Positions 35,727 through 47,670 of a stretch of DNA of 64,000 nucleotides are shown here, in pieces (positions within the stretch are counted from its first letter, which is position 1; each line of letters opens with the position of its first letter). The stretch is taken from assembly GCF_000002235.5 (NCBI RefSeq), contig NW_022145595.1:28461162-28525161 (forward strand). Direction: 5' to 3'. A program made the translations under genes and the position numbers. Source of the DNA: Strongylocentrotus purpuratus (lineage: Eukaryota > Echinodermata > Echinoidea > Camarodonta > Strongylocentrotidae). Below the pieces are notes generated by a model. That model saw nothing but the letters and a program-made list of their open reading frames with translations. It was not told the DNA's origin and did not search any database.

Positions 35727-36917
35727 AAGCTTTACAAATATGTGTCATTTATTAATCATGATTTTTATTAAGTTATGATAAAACATCGATAATTCTCGGT
35801 TTCGTTTTTGTCTGGGACGCACTGTATAGGGTTAAGCCGCCCGCACCATCGCTGGGATGTAACTATGATGGCTTGTGTTTCACAACGGCTTGCCACGCCT
35901 TCCTATCTTCTGTCAGCCTAGTAGCTTTAGTCAGGGAATCAAGGTGTCTGACATGTTGCAGTTTGCCTTGATATACAGTCCGTCCATTCCTTAATTATCT
36001 GGTCTTTCCCTTGGGCGTTTGTACATTTCCGTTCAGAAGGATGTGGGGTATCTTTTTTGATTCATTCTCTTATTATGTCCAAAGTATCTCAATCTTTTTG
36101 TGGCAACCCTGTCGATGATGGTTTCTTCCATGTTCAGTTGTGTTGGTATGGGTGTGTTTCTCATCCTGTCAAGTCTGGTCACACCCAGGGGCGTAGACAA
36201 CGGGGGGATGAGGGGGATGCATCCCCCCACCTCACAAGGTGGGGGGGGGGGGGAGGCATGTACAATCATCCCCCCCCCCCAGGTTTTGGGAATGATATTT
36301 GCTTACTTAATAAGTTATAATGATGATAATAATAGTAATAATAATAATGATAACAATTATAATATTAATAATAATAATAATTATGATGATGATAATAATA
36401 ATCCTCATCATTATTGTAATTGTGTTTATTGTTAGCCGCATTCACACGGTGAAAGCCAATTCTAAAACAGAATAGAAAATGAATGTGATACAACAGTATA
36501 CATAATAATTCGTGACAGAGAGTACCATACTACTATCTTTATAACAAGTATTATTCAAACAAACATATATAATTATGTATAATCATGAATTGTTCAACTT
36601 CATGCTCCCACTATATGACTATTGTTACACTAATACTGATATCAGGACTGACTGGTATACATTAGTTTGTTGTTAAGCTTGCAGCAGCTACATCTTTTCT
36701 GTATTGTTAACTATTTATTTATTTTTGTTTTATTTAAGATGCACTTTGTTTTGTATTCATTTCAAGTATGTTGATTGATGCATGAAGACATAAGTTTGAA
36801 ATGTTTAAAGAAGTTTGTTTCATGTAAAGCGCAGTGTGAATTTACCCTGTCTTGAAATGCGAGATAAAAGGAACCTATTAGTATTAGCATTATTTTTTGT
36901 ATTAGTATTATTTTTTA

Positions 36918-36920
36918 TTT

Positions 36921-36982
<62 letters not shown>

Positions 36983-36985
36983 TAT
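36918..36985. repeat. ATT trinucleotide microsatellite
   Basis: About 22 uninterrupted ATT units, inside the hAT-like element. Confidence 0.95.
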
Positions 36986-37552
36986 TATTATTATTATTAT
37001 CATTATAAGACTGAGATCAAATAGAAGTAAATAATGCCCTAATTTGAAACGATGCAATGCCGTTATGGTTCCGATTTCTTCACAAACTTACAAAGCAGTA
37101 TTGTTACTCCATGGATCATAGTGATACTGTTTATGTTTTTTGTATCTGTATGTTAATGAGCCGCCAGCCAATATCCATCTATGGATACTATGCCTGTTTC
37201 TTTGAGGTAAAAAAAAAAAGTATGTACGTATTCATTATGCTTTATAATAAACAGACATATTGTTCAAAGTTTAATCGTTATTTGTTTGTTGTTTATGTGT
37301 TCTATTCACAAATGGCCACAGAGGCTGTTTTCATTCATAACCACATACCCCTATCAAGACAACAAAGACTATACCTGCGTGTACACAGTTGACATTGGTT
37401 TTTTTTCTGAAGAGGTGTAACAGCAAAATTCACAGAGATAAATAAATACGTAGTGTGGTTCAATATGCAATTATATGTGTCAGTCCATTCTGTATTCGTA
37501 TGCCACGGTGTGTAGATCTTGTCGATGTATGTCTGTCCATTCAAGGCGTAGT

Positions 37553-37606
37553 ATGTGTGTGTGTGTGTGTGAGTATGTGTGTGTGTGCGTGCACGCTTGT
37601 GTGTGT
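37553..37606. repeat. TG dinucleotide microsatellite
   Basis: Interrupted TG repeat, inside the hAT-like element. The cysteine/valine-rich frames over it are artefacts. Confidence 0.9.
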
Positions 37607-37949
37607 TATTTTACCTCATTAAGTATGCATCAGATTGCACGATTTCAAGTTCAAAATTGCAAAAGCTCCCTACCGTGGGAGGGGGACACCCCCCTCCCAC
37701 ACCCTCCCCCCGCTCGGTCGCTTCGCTCCCTCGCTGGGGCGCTTTGCGCCCTCACTATCGTTGGCAGCCCAGTCATCCCCCCAGGTGTACGAACCTGTCT
37801 ACGCCACTGGTCACACCCATGATTCTCCTGTACCATATGCCATCTCAATATGCCATCTTTTTTAATGTTTATGTTTCTGCACCATGTAATAGAATCGACA
37901 AAACCAGGACTTTGTACAGTAATACTAGTTGAGCAGCGTATATCATATC

Positions 37950-38075
37950 TTTTATAAGATGGGTAGAAGAATCCCTGCAATCTGATTGGTCAATTACCAT
38001 GTAATTATTTTTACTGGATGCACGCGATATCGGCGATCGATACCACCGATATCCTTTTTTTTTTAATAATTGTCA

Positions 38076-38106
<31 letters not shown>

Positions 38107-38365
38107 GATTTTTTTTTGTCGTGTTTTTGTTATAATTATAATCTGTTTTAAAAAAAAAAAAAAAATCTATAATTTGTTTAATTTTTTTTTTTTAAAGTTT
38201 ACACTGACAATTTTTTTTCTTTCTTTTTTTAATTGCATGATAAGTTAAAAATCATGCGTCCGGAAAAAAAATTACCAGACGCATGATTTTGCCATGCATC
38301 CGGTAAATCTGTAAAATAACAATTTTTTGTATTTTTGACAATTTTTGGGGTCCCATCTTATAAAA
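37950..38365. mobile_element. TIR element with poly-T core, copy-B specific
   Basis: Inverted ends TTTTATAAGATGGG (37950-37963) and CCCATCTTATAAAA (38352-38365). The core is long T and A runs plus an inner palindrome around AATCATGCGTC (near 38250-38290). The unit lies within the RTE-like remnant and is absent from copy A. Confidence 0.65.
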
Positions 38366-38368
38366 CAG

Positions 38369-38527
38369 ATGATGCACAGGTTTAATTTGTGGGTCGGTGG
38401 AATTGTGTGCACGCGGTACCTTTGAATTTGGTCTAAAACTCACTCGGCTGGGCCTCGTGGGTTCAAACCATTCAAAGGTACCTTGTGCACACAATCCCAA
38501 CCGACGCACTCAAACCTGTGCATCATT
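38369..38527. repeat. Foldback repeat next to the TIR element
   Basis: Arms of about 60 bp begin ATGATGCACAGGTTT and include GTGTGCAC...GGTACCTTTGAAT, mirrored on the right. It is copy-B specific and abuts the preceding element, so the two may be one compound insertion. Confidence 0.7.
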
Positions 38528-38974
38528 TGTATATTAATTGCCTTCCCAAATTCGATGCTGTACTTCTTCCGAGCACACTTCTTGTCTACCATATTGTTCC
38601 TCCAAGGTAAATGAACTTTTCTGCATGTTTGAGCTGTTCTCCTCCAATGTTTATATTCAGTAGTTGAGGGTGTTTGCTTATTGCTTGTACTCCTGTTTTG
38701 GTAATGTTTATTTTTAGTCCAAAGATTGAGCTGTTCTGATTGGAGGTCTCTATCATTGTCAGCTATAAGGACAATTACGTCAGCAAATCTTAGGTTGTTG
38801 AGCAGCTGCCCCTGCACTCTTACGCCAATCATTACACATCTTTAATCAAGTTTCTGCCATTCTTCTAAGAGGAAACCAAAGGTAAAAACAAATGTTCTTC
38901 TTTTCCTCATTACTGGTTAAACTTGTACATACTTCGTCAGGGTACGTATAATAATGTTCATAATTTTTTTTTTT

Positions 38975-39780
38975 ACAGGTGCTGCTTTTGTTTACATGAC
39001 TACTGCAATTTGCTTTGCTGTGATCTGTCATCTGAAATGTATCAAAAAGTACTGGGTTAACATGATTCCAGCTAAATTTCTGAAAGATGGTGCGAAGGTT
39101 TTATATAAGCATTTAAGTTTATTAATGAACCTTTCTATCTTGACGTGTATTTTTCCAGAGGATCTGAAAATAAGCAACAGTGACTTCACTTTTTAAAAAG
39201 AAAGATAAAACTGATGTTAGCAATTATAGATCTATTCGTGTTTTAAGCGTAGCTTTAAAAATTATAGAAAAATCGGTCTTTGTTCAAATTGAAAAATACT
39301 TCAAAGAAAATGATATAATTTATGAATTTCAATCTGGTTTTTGACACGACTATTCGACTGAAACATGTCTAATTCATTTGACTGCTTGTTTGAGGACACA
39401 AACTTCCCACGGGCGCTTTGTTGGTTTGGTGCTCCTTGATCTGCAAATAGCTTTTGATACAGTTAATCATGGCGTCTCATTGAAAAAGTTACAAATAATG
39501 GGTTTTAACAGGGATTAGTTCATATCTTACTTGTCCATGATCGACACAAGTAGTGGTCATTCATGATATTCGTTCCAAACTAATGTATATAACATGCGGT
39601 GTTCCTCAGGTAAGCATAATAGACCCAATTTGATTTACAAGTTATATCAATGATATGTGTATTTGTATAAAAGACTTTAAACTATTATTGTACGCAGTTG
39701 ACAGCGTACTACTCTATTCCAATCCGAATCCAAAATATCTTGAGGATAAGTTTAGTGAACAGCTGTCTATGTATTTCGAT
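38975..39780 (+). pseudogene. Jockey/CR1-type reverse-transcriptase relic (copy B)
   Basis: Fragments in order are SNYRSIRVLSVALKIIEK, FQSGF, ETCLIHLTACL, VGLVLLDLQIAFDTVNHGVSL and a VPQG-like block, which are the early RT domains. Stops and frameshifts interrupt them, and the catalytic FADD is degraded (YAVDS at about 39690-39710). Copy A keeps a version with an internal deletion. Confidence 0.7.
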
Positions 39781-40258
39781 TGAATGACCGATGATAAGCT
39801 TTCTTTACATGCACTTGAGGAGAAACAGAAAGTATTTTGTTTTGTACTAAAAGCAGTTCTAAAAAGTCATTTGAATTCAAAGTGACACTCAATAATCAAG
39901 TAATCAAGAGAAAGTAATATGTGAAGTAGTTAGGCATTGAGTTTGCTAGCGCAATTTTATTTTCATCTAATTAGTAGAATCATTTGTAAAAAAAGAGCAA
40001 ATTCTCGTCTGAAATATGTGCAGAGATATCAAAGTTGTACGGATTTAAACGCAAGACGTATACTCTGTTTGGCTCCTTTTTGATGTTTGTTGGGTAGAAA
40101 GATAAAGAAGAATAATATATGGAAATATACAGAAAAAATATATTTGAGATATTACATAGTAAAAAAAACGGCAAAATAAGAATGGAAGGAACGAGAGAGG
40201 AATATAGAGTGGGACGGAGGAAAGAGTAAAGATACAGGGATCGAGGGGGGGGGGGGGT

Positions 40259-40456
40259 GTAGGCGTGAAGAAAATGGTCTAGGAACGTAGCTGTACTTTA
40301 CTATTGTATTACGAGCTTTCGGTTTGTGAGGCCTTCTTCAGGTTCTGAAGTGCAAACACATACAAAAGCAAATACATTGTATGAACAAATATACATGGCA
40401 TACATGGCATACAAACTTAATATCACTCAATCATAGACCATTTTCTTCACGCCTAC
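40259..40456. mobile_element. Short TIR element (MITE), copy B
   Basis: Same element, same position and nearly the same sequence as 17316-17513 in copy A. Confidence 0.8.
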
Positions 40457-40507
40457 ATATTATGGAACACCCGTTGTTCTGTCAGAGTTTAGAATTCTCG
40501 CACTTTT

Positions 40508-40531
40508 ATATATATATATATATATATATAC
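40508..40531. repeat. TA dinucleotide microsatellite
   Basis: About 11 TA units; the equivalent in copy A (17566-17576) is much shorter. Confidence 0.9.
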
Positions 40532-40861
40532 CCTGTATTACAAGGATGTAGAGAGAAGGGACGCGGATGGACAGAAAGAAAGAAATATAGGGGGAGGTTA
40601 GACAGGTTTATCTTTATAATTTTTTTTTTTTTTTTTAATTATACCGGATAATTATGTATACTTTCTATTTCACAACTTTAAACCATGTCAAATGTATTAT
40701 ATCATTGAATGTTGAATTGTATTTCTGATTTCTTGTCATAATTACTGTTCTGTTGGAAATGAAAAATTAAACTGAAACTGAAACTGAAACAGAAACTGGC
40801 AGAGGGAGATGGAGGAAGAGAGGAAAAAACAGTAGAGCGCATGAGCGTCAATCCTTACGTA

Positions 40862-40919
40862 ATACCTATTGTTCAGGGGGGATGAATGAATAGATCATCC
40901 CCCCTGAACAATAGGTATC
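40862..40919. repeat. Perfect stem hairpin, copy B, with compensated length change
   Basis: Same hairpin as 17908-17962, but with six G in the left arm and six C in the right arm instead of five each, so the stem remains perfect. A GA microsatellite follows at 40943-40995. Confidence 0.85.
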
Positions 40920-40962
40920 AATTACAGATTTATGCCCATGGTAGAGAGAGAGAGAGGGGAAA

Positions 40963-40994
<32 letters not shown>

Positions 40995-41706
40995 AAGAGG
41001 TATCTAATTGCGTAGTGATCAGAAACTTCGCTTTCTTCTTCTTTTCCTTCTTCTCCTTCATCATCACCATAATCAATTATTTATCATTATTATGTATTAT
41101 TATCATTATTACTTATTTTCAGATTACTATTTTTCATATTCCACATTCACATTCAATTATCATAAACATTAAACAATAATGAAAACTTATTTTTTCAATA
41201 GGTATTAAAAATACATCCAATTATATCAAGCTATGAAAGTAATCAAAGAGTCAAAATAACAAACGGAGACATACATAATCGCATGGTATTTAAACTGAAA
41301 TTATATACAAAATCTGTCCAGTGGAATTTGAGGGAATCCAGCGCTCCGCCCCCCCCCCCCCAGGATTCGTCGAATATTAATTTATAACGTGGCGTCCCAT
41401 ACTTGGGAAATGCTTTGACGTAATCAACTAATAAAGTCATATGTAAACAAACGATATGTCATCATTATTTATAAAGTACTCTCAAAGTTTTAGACACAGA
41501 CACAGTATAAACACAGCACTGTTGTTATCAGACAGACAAAGACTTGTTATCGCCTAGTGACGTGTCCATTGTGACATTTTATAATACAGTATCACTAATC
41601 AAGTTCCGCCATTCTTCTAAGAGGAAACGACAGATAAAAACAAATTTCTTCTTCTTCTTCGTCCTTGCTGGTTAAACTTGTGCGTACGTCGTCAGGGTGG
41701 GTATAA

Positions 41707-41823
41707 GGGACTTTTAGATTTGCGTGGACTGATACCTGTGACGTCCATTCAAGGCAGTGCATTAAAATGACGTCGACCGTAGCAATTCACATTGTCTTCG
41801 TGCAAATTCGTGCTAAAAGTCCC
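41707..41823. mobile_element. Harbinger-like MITE, 117 bp
   Basis: Ends GGGACTTTTAG / CTAAAAGTCCC. The 3-bp duplication TAA lies at 41704-41706 and 41824-41826. Copy A has the empty site GTATAATCATGG near 20177. A 3-bp TAA/TTA target is typical of PIF/Harbinger. No coding capacity. Confidence 0.75.
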
Positions 41824-42403
41824 TAATCATGGACCTACTACGGATGGACATTCGACGTGATTCTTTCTTTGATCCAACGAGATCCGCCGCCTTCTCATTA
41901 TGTGCATCTTAATGAGAACATTCAGCTGTTTTAACAATAACGACTGCGTCATTGATAAAGGAGCAGTTTCCCTCTCTTGGGTTTTGTTTGAAGGGTGTGC
42001 TCTGTAAGAGTGTGTCTTAAATTTAAAAAAACATTACCAATGAGGAGCAGCAAAGTGGAAAAGCAGACGATTTTGGTGATATGAAATTTATTATTACTGA
42101 TTCGCACCAATGACCTCAACAAACAATTAGAAGGCCATGATCTTTATGAGCTATGTGCGTTGTAATTCTGGAATATTATGAGGAAATTGGGGGAAACGGG
42201 ATTTTAAATCACAAACAATCCAAATATAACCTATCTGGTAATACCAACATGTTTTTCAAAAATAAAACATAGTACATGGAACAACAATTTCCGATTATTA
42301 ACCACAGCTGCACATTGATTTCCAATGATTTAAGCGATTTATTATCTTCTGCGCATTCATATTAACATGTTTAAAATCACTATCTTGATTCTGTCCCGGC
42401 TTA

Positions 42404-43723
42404 TGCTACGTTTACACTATGTTCCCGGCGGCCACGGCAGCCCCGTTTGCCCGAAACCTAGTGCGCCGTGAGATTTTGGCAATATTTTTCTCTGTGTTCA
42501 AGTTTTGTTAGGTCTTATCAAGTTTTCTCACGGTCTTTCACGGTATCCGTGACGGGACGTGCGGGGAAACGGGCTGCTGAGTCCCGGAGGCTCCAAGGCG
42601 CACTACGGTTAGGCCCCGGTCTACCACGGATGTCAGTACGTTCCCTCGCGGCCCGTCATGTTCTGATGGGGTCCCTCACGTTCTGTCAAGGCTTTCTACG
42701 GATGAATCGTGGATGCCGGGCAGCTTTGGAGTACGGTTGTGCCCACGGTATAAAAAGAAGGCCTCCCAAACAATAACGTACAGCGTAGGATGCTGCTGGA
42801 GGAAGTCAATGATGAGCTCCTTCTCATCCTCCGTAAAGGTGGTGACGACCCTGGGGGCTGCCCTCCTCCTAGCTGGTGCGTCTTCCTCAGCCTCCCCAGC
42901 CTCAGGTTCAGGTTCCAGTTCAGGGACCGGGTCAGCAGCAGCAGCATGCTCTTCTTTATTTGGCAGGAGTGAACGGCGAGGATCTTCAGGCTGTTCCTGC
43001 TCCTCTACCACTGGTGGTGGTGGCGGTGGTGGTTCAGGACGGAGGGCCTTCGAACGTCTTGGCTTCTTCGGTGGCATAGCTTGGCCTTCTTTCTTCGTAT
43101 TGTAGATGCAGTAATGTGTCGTCGATTGCTCAGACTCGAATGAAGCTGCTGTCGCGCCCGTCTTACTACCTCCCGACCGTGTGCGCCGTGTCAGAACGCA
43201 ACGCGCCGCGCCTGTAAACCGTCAGACGCCGGGATGCGCCGTGATTAAACGCGACAAAAAGGCTACCATATACCCTGGCCTGCCGTGAGAACCGGGGCAA
43301 ACCTTGGCAAAACGTGGCTAGACGGGACAAAATGCGCAGCAACCGTGAAGCAACCGTGACAAAACGTGCACTAAACGTGGCAGAACGTAACAAAACTTGA
43401 AAAGACCGTAAGATGCCGGGGAATGTGCGGGCTTCCAGTCCCACTACGGACCATCTCCAAGTTTTGTTACGGCCTATTAAGGACTGTCACGTTGTGTTCC
43501 GTTCACCCCGTTTTACTACGGCCTTCTAGGTTTCTGATCCGCACCGTGACTGCCGTGGCAAATATATTGACAGTTGAAAATTATGACACAGTATCCACGG
43601 CAATCACGGCCTGTCACGTTCGCCCATACGGGCCCCCTCGTTGTGTCACGTCAATCCCGTTTCGTCCACGTTGGACCGAAACGGGGTTGCCGTGGCGACC
43701 GGGAACATAGTGTAAACGTAGCA
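42404..43723. mobile_element. PIF/Harbinger-like element, internally deleted
   Basis: Inverted ends TGCTACGTTTACACTATG followed by TTCCCGG..GCCACGGCA. The duplication TTA lies at 42401-42403 and 43724-43726. Copy A has the intact site CGGCTTATTGGTGG near 20763. The element is far more GC-rich than its surroundings and full of CCGTG/CACGG words. No DDE transposase was found; only the start of an accessory protein gene remains. Confidence 0.78.
42676..43077 (-). pseudogene. Truncated Myb/MADF-like accessory protein of the Harbinger-like element
   Basis: The minus-strand frame starts MPPKKPRRSK, runs through a proline/acidic low-complexity stretch and then reads FTEDEKELIIDFLQQHPTLY, which fits the first helix of a MADF/Myb-SANT DNA-binding domain. 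Such a protein normally partners the Harbinger transposase in the nucleus. After LY the domain is lost and the frame runs into element-end sequence, consistent with an internal deletion. Family assignment is moderate. Confidence 0.5.
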
Positions 43724-43726
43724 TTA

Positions 43727-45335
43727 TTGGTGGCAGACCTCAAGAGATCAAAGTGAAGAAACATGTACGGAATGTTATTAAAACGACATTGACGGAGACA
43801 ATCACAATGAATTCTTTAACAAAACGACGAACGTCCATTCGAATTAGGTCAATGGTATAATAATGTGCATTCTTTTTTACAGGTGCTTTTTGTATTGTTT
43901 TTTGTGTGTACATGACTACTGCAGTGTCTCTCCTGCCCTACTCTTTGGTACATTTACGAAAGAAAAGGTGTGAGTGAGCACTAAAAATATATATTTAAAA
44001 CAAAAGGGGGGGGGGGAATGAGTTACTCAACACCCCCTCCCCCCCCCCCCCCTTTGAGCAGAAAAAAGAAAGAAAAAGGTACATTTTTGTGGTTACCATA
44101 TTTTTGTCAAACTTTTGTGGGGCCATTTTTGCCAGGGGGTGGTCCTGCCGGGCACCCCCTGCCTTTGACCTACTTATTCTGAAATCGAACTTAGGCTGTG
44201 TTTTGATACCATGTACCTTCATATCAAATTTTATTAACATTTATCTAACATTACTAAAGTTATTGAACGGAAACCAGATTTGTGACGGACGGGCGGCAGC
44301 GTTAATATCCATCCATCCATCCAAAAGATATTCGATATAGCGCCTTTTCCTTATCCTTATCGTTATCGTTATCCTTTCCGACTTCGTCGGCGAGGGGATA
44401 ATTAAAGGAATCAGAAGAGATATTCGAATGACATTGATATAGCCTTAATACAGAATACTTTTCTTTTCTCTGCCAGGTTCATACTTTTTAATTTTGTATA
44501 TACTTATGTTTTCGTACGTTTTAGAAATTCAACATATTCATCATTATATTCATCTTCTTCCTCCTCCTTCTCCTCCTCTTTCTTCTTCTCCTTCTTTTTT
44601 TTTTCTTCCTTTTTTTCTGCATTTTCTTCTTCTTCTTTTTTTATCTTCCTATGCTTCTTGTACTTATTATTTATATCATTATTATTTAAATTTCATTATT
44701 ATTACTATCATCATTATTATCTTTAATAAGTTTTTTTTAATTTTCTGTAGATAATACGACTTTAACTTAATAATTTTGTAGGGGACCCCACTGGAAATAA
44801 GCTCTGACTCGAGCTTTCGTGTGTTATCCTGTTCAAGCTGACTTAATTCGATCTGTTATTCTTTTATATTGTTGTATGTTGGAGACTTGGTGAATAAAAT
44901 CAATCAATCAATCAATCATCATCTAGTACGGAATTTAGGCGTTGGCCTTTGATTCCCGGTCACTGTATACGTCTGGCATTGCATTGTCACATGAAAAAGA
45001 TAGTACATGTCTTTAGTGTGCTTACGGGAGGAGTCGGGGAAGGTCACTTTGCTTGTTCCACCTTATAATCCTTTTGAAAGATTCAGTTGTTTTTCGTTTG
45101 CTCTATATTTGCAGGCAGGTTGCTTTTGGCTTTTCACACTTATCCAATGTTCGAGCCTACAAGGATATAACTTTGGCTTTGAGAAAAGTCCAGTACAAGT
45201 GAGCTATCGTATAGACATTAAAGTATTCTACCATTTAAATCAATTTTTAATGATGTACCGGCAGGAACCATATATACATGCAAATCCATGGAAACTTCTT
45301 TTTGCTATTTGTTTATAGCTTGATTAAAATCCATC
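43727..45335 (+). other. Duplicated 5' flank of P450 gene 3
   Basis: Collinear with 20774-22291, with an about 90-bp CCAT/TTATC-rich expansion at 44308-44375 and shorter pyrimidine runs. A T-rich tract plus TTTATAG at 45299-45318 repeats the possible acceptor seen before gene 2. No coding exon. Confidence 0.45.
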
Positions 45336-47639
45336 ATGATTGATCTGCTTGGAGCTGGAGAGTCTGGCTTGGGTCAGATTAATGCCCTGACCATTACAGC
45401 AACCCTTGGAGTGGTAACTGCTACGCTGGCCCTCTGGACCATCGTGAGGCCAAAGCGATTTCCTCCTGGTCCAAGAGGCCTGCCTATCGTTGGCAGCATC
45501 TACAGTAAGTCAAATGTAGATCCTAATTTACCAGGCACCCACTTCTAGTGATATTCCAACAAAATCGCAGAAAAATACACAGAGTGGATCGAGAGCCATT
45601 CAGCTGCACAAACTTCAACATTAATGCGCCAAATGTGGTTCTCAAATTGCAAAAAATCCCTATTCTTGGAGGGGGTAGGAGAAAGAAATTTTACGTCATA
45701 TTACTCCAGGAAGTGCCTGAAAATGCGTCTAATGTGGTTCTAAAATTGTAAAAGCTTCCTATTCTGGGAGGGGGTCATAACCCCCTGCCATACCCACCCC
45801 CGCTTGGTCGCTCCGCTCCCTCGCCGCTAAAGCCTTCCTCTGTCGCTTCATCGTATTATATATATTTCAACCCATGCCATTTTGTGCCCCCCCCCGTAAG
45901 AAATTCCTGGATCCGTCACTGATGCCCATACCACCTGAGCTTCGGGGGCTCTGCCCCTTGACACCCGCCGGGGCTTTGCCCCTTGACCCTACTTTGAAAA
46001 ACGTGCAGCGGTGCTTTCATGTAAGAGTGGGTTGATGCGGGTTTTTTTTTGTCACCCCCCCCCCCCCCCCCCAGAAAAAAAAAGGGGAAAAAAGGCACGT
46101 TTTTGCTCATTAAGCCACTGCATGCAAATGTCTGTGAAGAATCTTATTAGAAGCTATAATCCAAAATCCAAAAGAGAGCTCCATTTCACAAGAAAGTATT
46201 CAAAAACAGTTTGGTACTAGATTTTCATATTGCCATTGAACTTCAGATCTACATCTAGACTAAATTTTGTGCTTTCTTATTTTGGCTGTTACTGTCATTG
46301 TTAGAGGTTTTATACAGCTTCTCCTCTTGATATCTCATCTTGATACATTTTAATGTTAGTTAAATCTTTCATGTTTGTTATGCTCCTTTGGTTTTCAGGT
46401 ATGAATGATTCTCCTGAGGTTGTCTTTGGGGAATGGGCCAAGAAGTACGGTGATGTCTTTGGCTTCAAGGCGGGGCAGAGATGGATGGTAGTTCTCAACC
46501 GTCAAGCATTGATCAAGGAAGCCGTCCTCAAACAGAGCGTGGACTTTGCTGGTCGTCCAGATTTCTTCTCTAGTAAGTGGATAGGGTTTAGTAATCAAAT
46601 ATCAACATAATAATTTATGCTATGATTATATAGAATAATGGTTGTTTAAGTTGTGAACATAATATTTTATGCCGTGACAGGGATAATAGTTGTTGGATAT
46701 CAACATACTATTTTAACTATGACTGAGGTAATAATGTCGGAGCACCAGACAGTTACAGAATTGCTATATGATATCAAGTAATACTTTATGCTATAACTGG
46801 GATAATTATAATAATCAACATAATATTTTATGATTTGACTGATGTAATGATAAGGGACCACCAGGACGGAGTGCTGTATGTATAATATCAACATTATTCT
46901 GATGCTATGACTGAGGTAGTAATCCAAGCCCCATCCAAGTCGACTACCTTTCTAGCTTTTCCTGCCTTCTCTCCTTTGCTTCTTCTACTTTACTCAATTA
47001 TAACAATGTTGCTTTGCGTTTGTTGCATAATCATGTTTTTTTTTATAGTTATATATGTTTAGATACTGAAATTATCTTTGCAAATTCAGATAGCAGATGA
47101 AAGAGCAGAGAGGTTATATGCAGCAAAGATATGCAGAGTCGGAGAAAGACAAAGCAATATGTGGGAGAGAGAAAGTTAGAGAGAAGGAATTGACATTTGA
47201 GGTGTTGGGGCATGCAGTCACCATAGTATTGCATGCTTAAAATTAAGAAAACTTTATTAAGAAAATAATCCTTGTATTTTATTGTTTTCTCTTGGCCAGC
47301 AATATATTAATGCTAATCAAATTTGGTTGACCTAAAGGGCATCATAAATGCCGGCCACTGTCGATCTTTACAGTAGGGGTTAAAATGAATGTATTGAAAA
47401 AGGATGTACGCAAACATAATTAAGTAGGTGTATATTCTTGCTGATATCGTGTTTTCATGTATTTCAATTTTCAGTGGAACTCCTCACGGAAGGATTCAAG
47501 GATATTGCTTTTAGCCCTTACAATGAGACCTGGAAACTTCATCGCAGGTTGGCTCACTCAGCTCTCAGGTAAAACTGAGCTAATATAGTCAGACCTGCTC
47601 AAGCGACCACCTGTGTAGAAAGACTACCTGCCTTTGATA

Positions 47640-47670
<31 letters not shown>

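Larger units (their letters stand above)
36186..37809. mobile_element. hAT-like non-autonomous element, 1.6 kb
   Basis: Terminal repeats CAGGGGCGTAGACA and TGTCTACGCCACTG. An exact 8-bp duplication GTCACACC lies at 36178-36185 and 37810-37817. Copy A shows the unoccupied site (GGTAACACC near 15822). The inside holds poly-G/C, ATT and TG microsatellites and no recognisable transposase. Confidence 0.8.
35815..38840 (-). pseudogene. RTE-like LINE C-terminal remnant (copy B), split by two insertions
   Basis: LINE sequence is at about 35815-36185, 37810-37949 and 38528-38840. Minus-strand fragments read VQGQLLNNLRFAD, VLIADNDRDLQSEQL, then VTRLDRMRNTPIPTQLNMEE and RYFGHNKRMNQKRYP. These match the end of RTE-type reverse transcriptases. 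A hAT-like element (36186-37809) and a MITE plus foldback (37950-38527) interrupt it. Confidence 0.7.

Noticed and set aside
36815..37024. Membrane-like poly-Ile frame
   Set aside because: Translation of the ATT microsatellite.
42713..43105. 130-aa Ser/Gly-rich plus-strand frame in the Harbinger-like element
   Set aside because: Shadow of the minus-strand MADF-like frame; composition follows from the GC-rich codons on the other strand.
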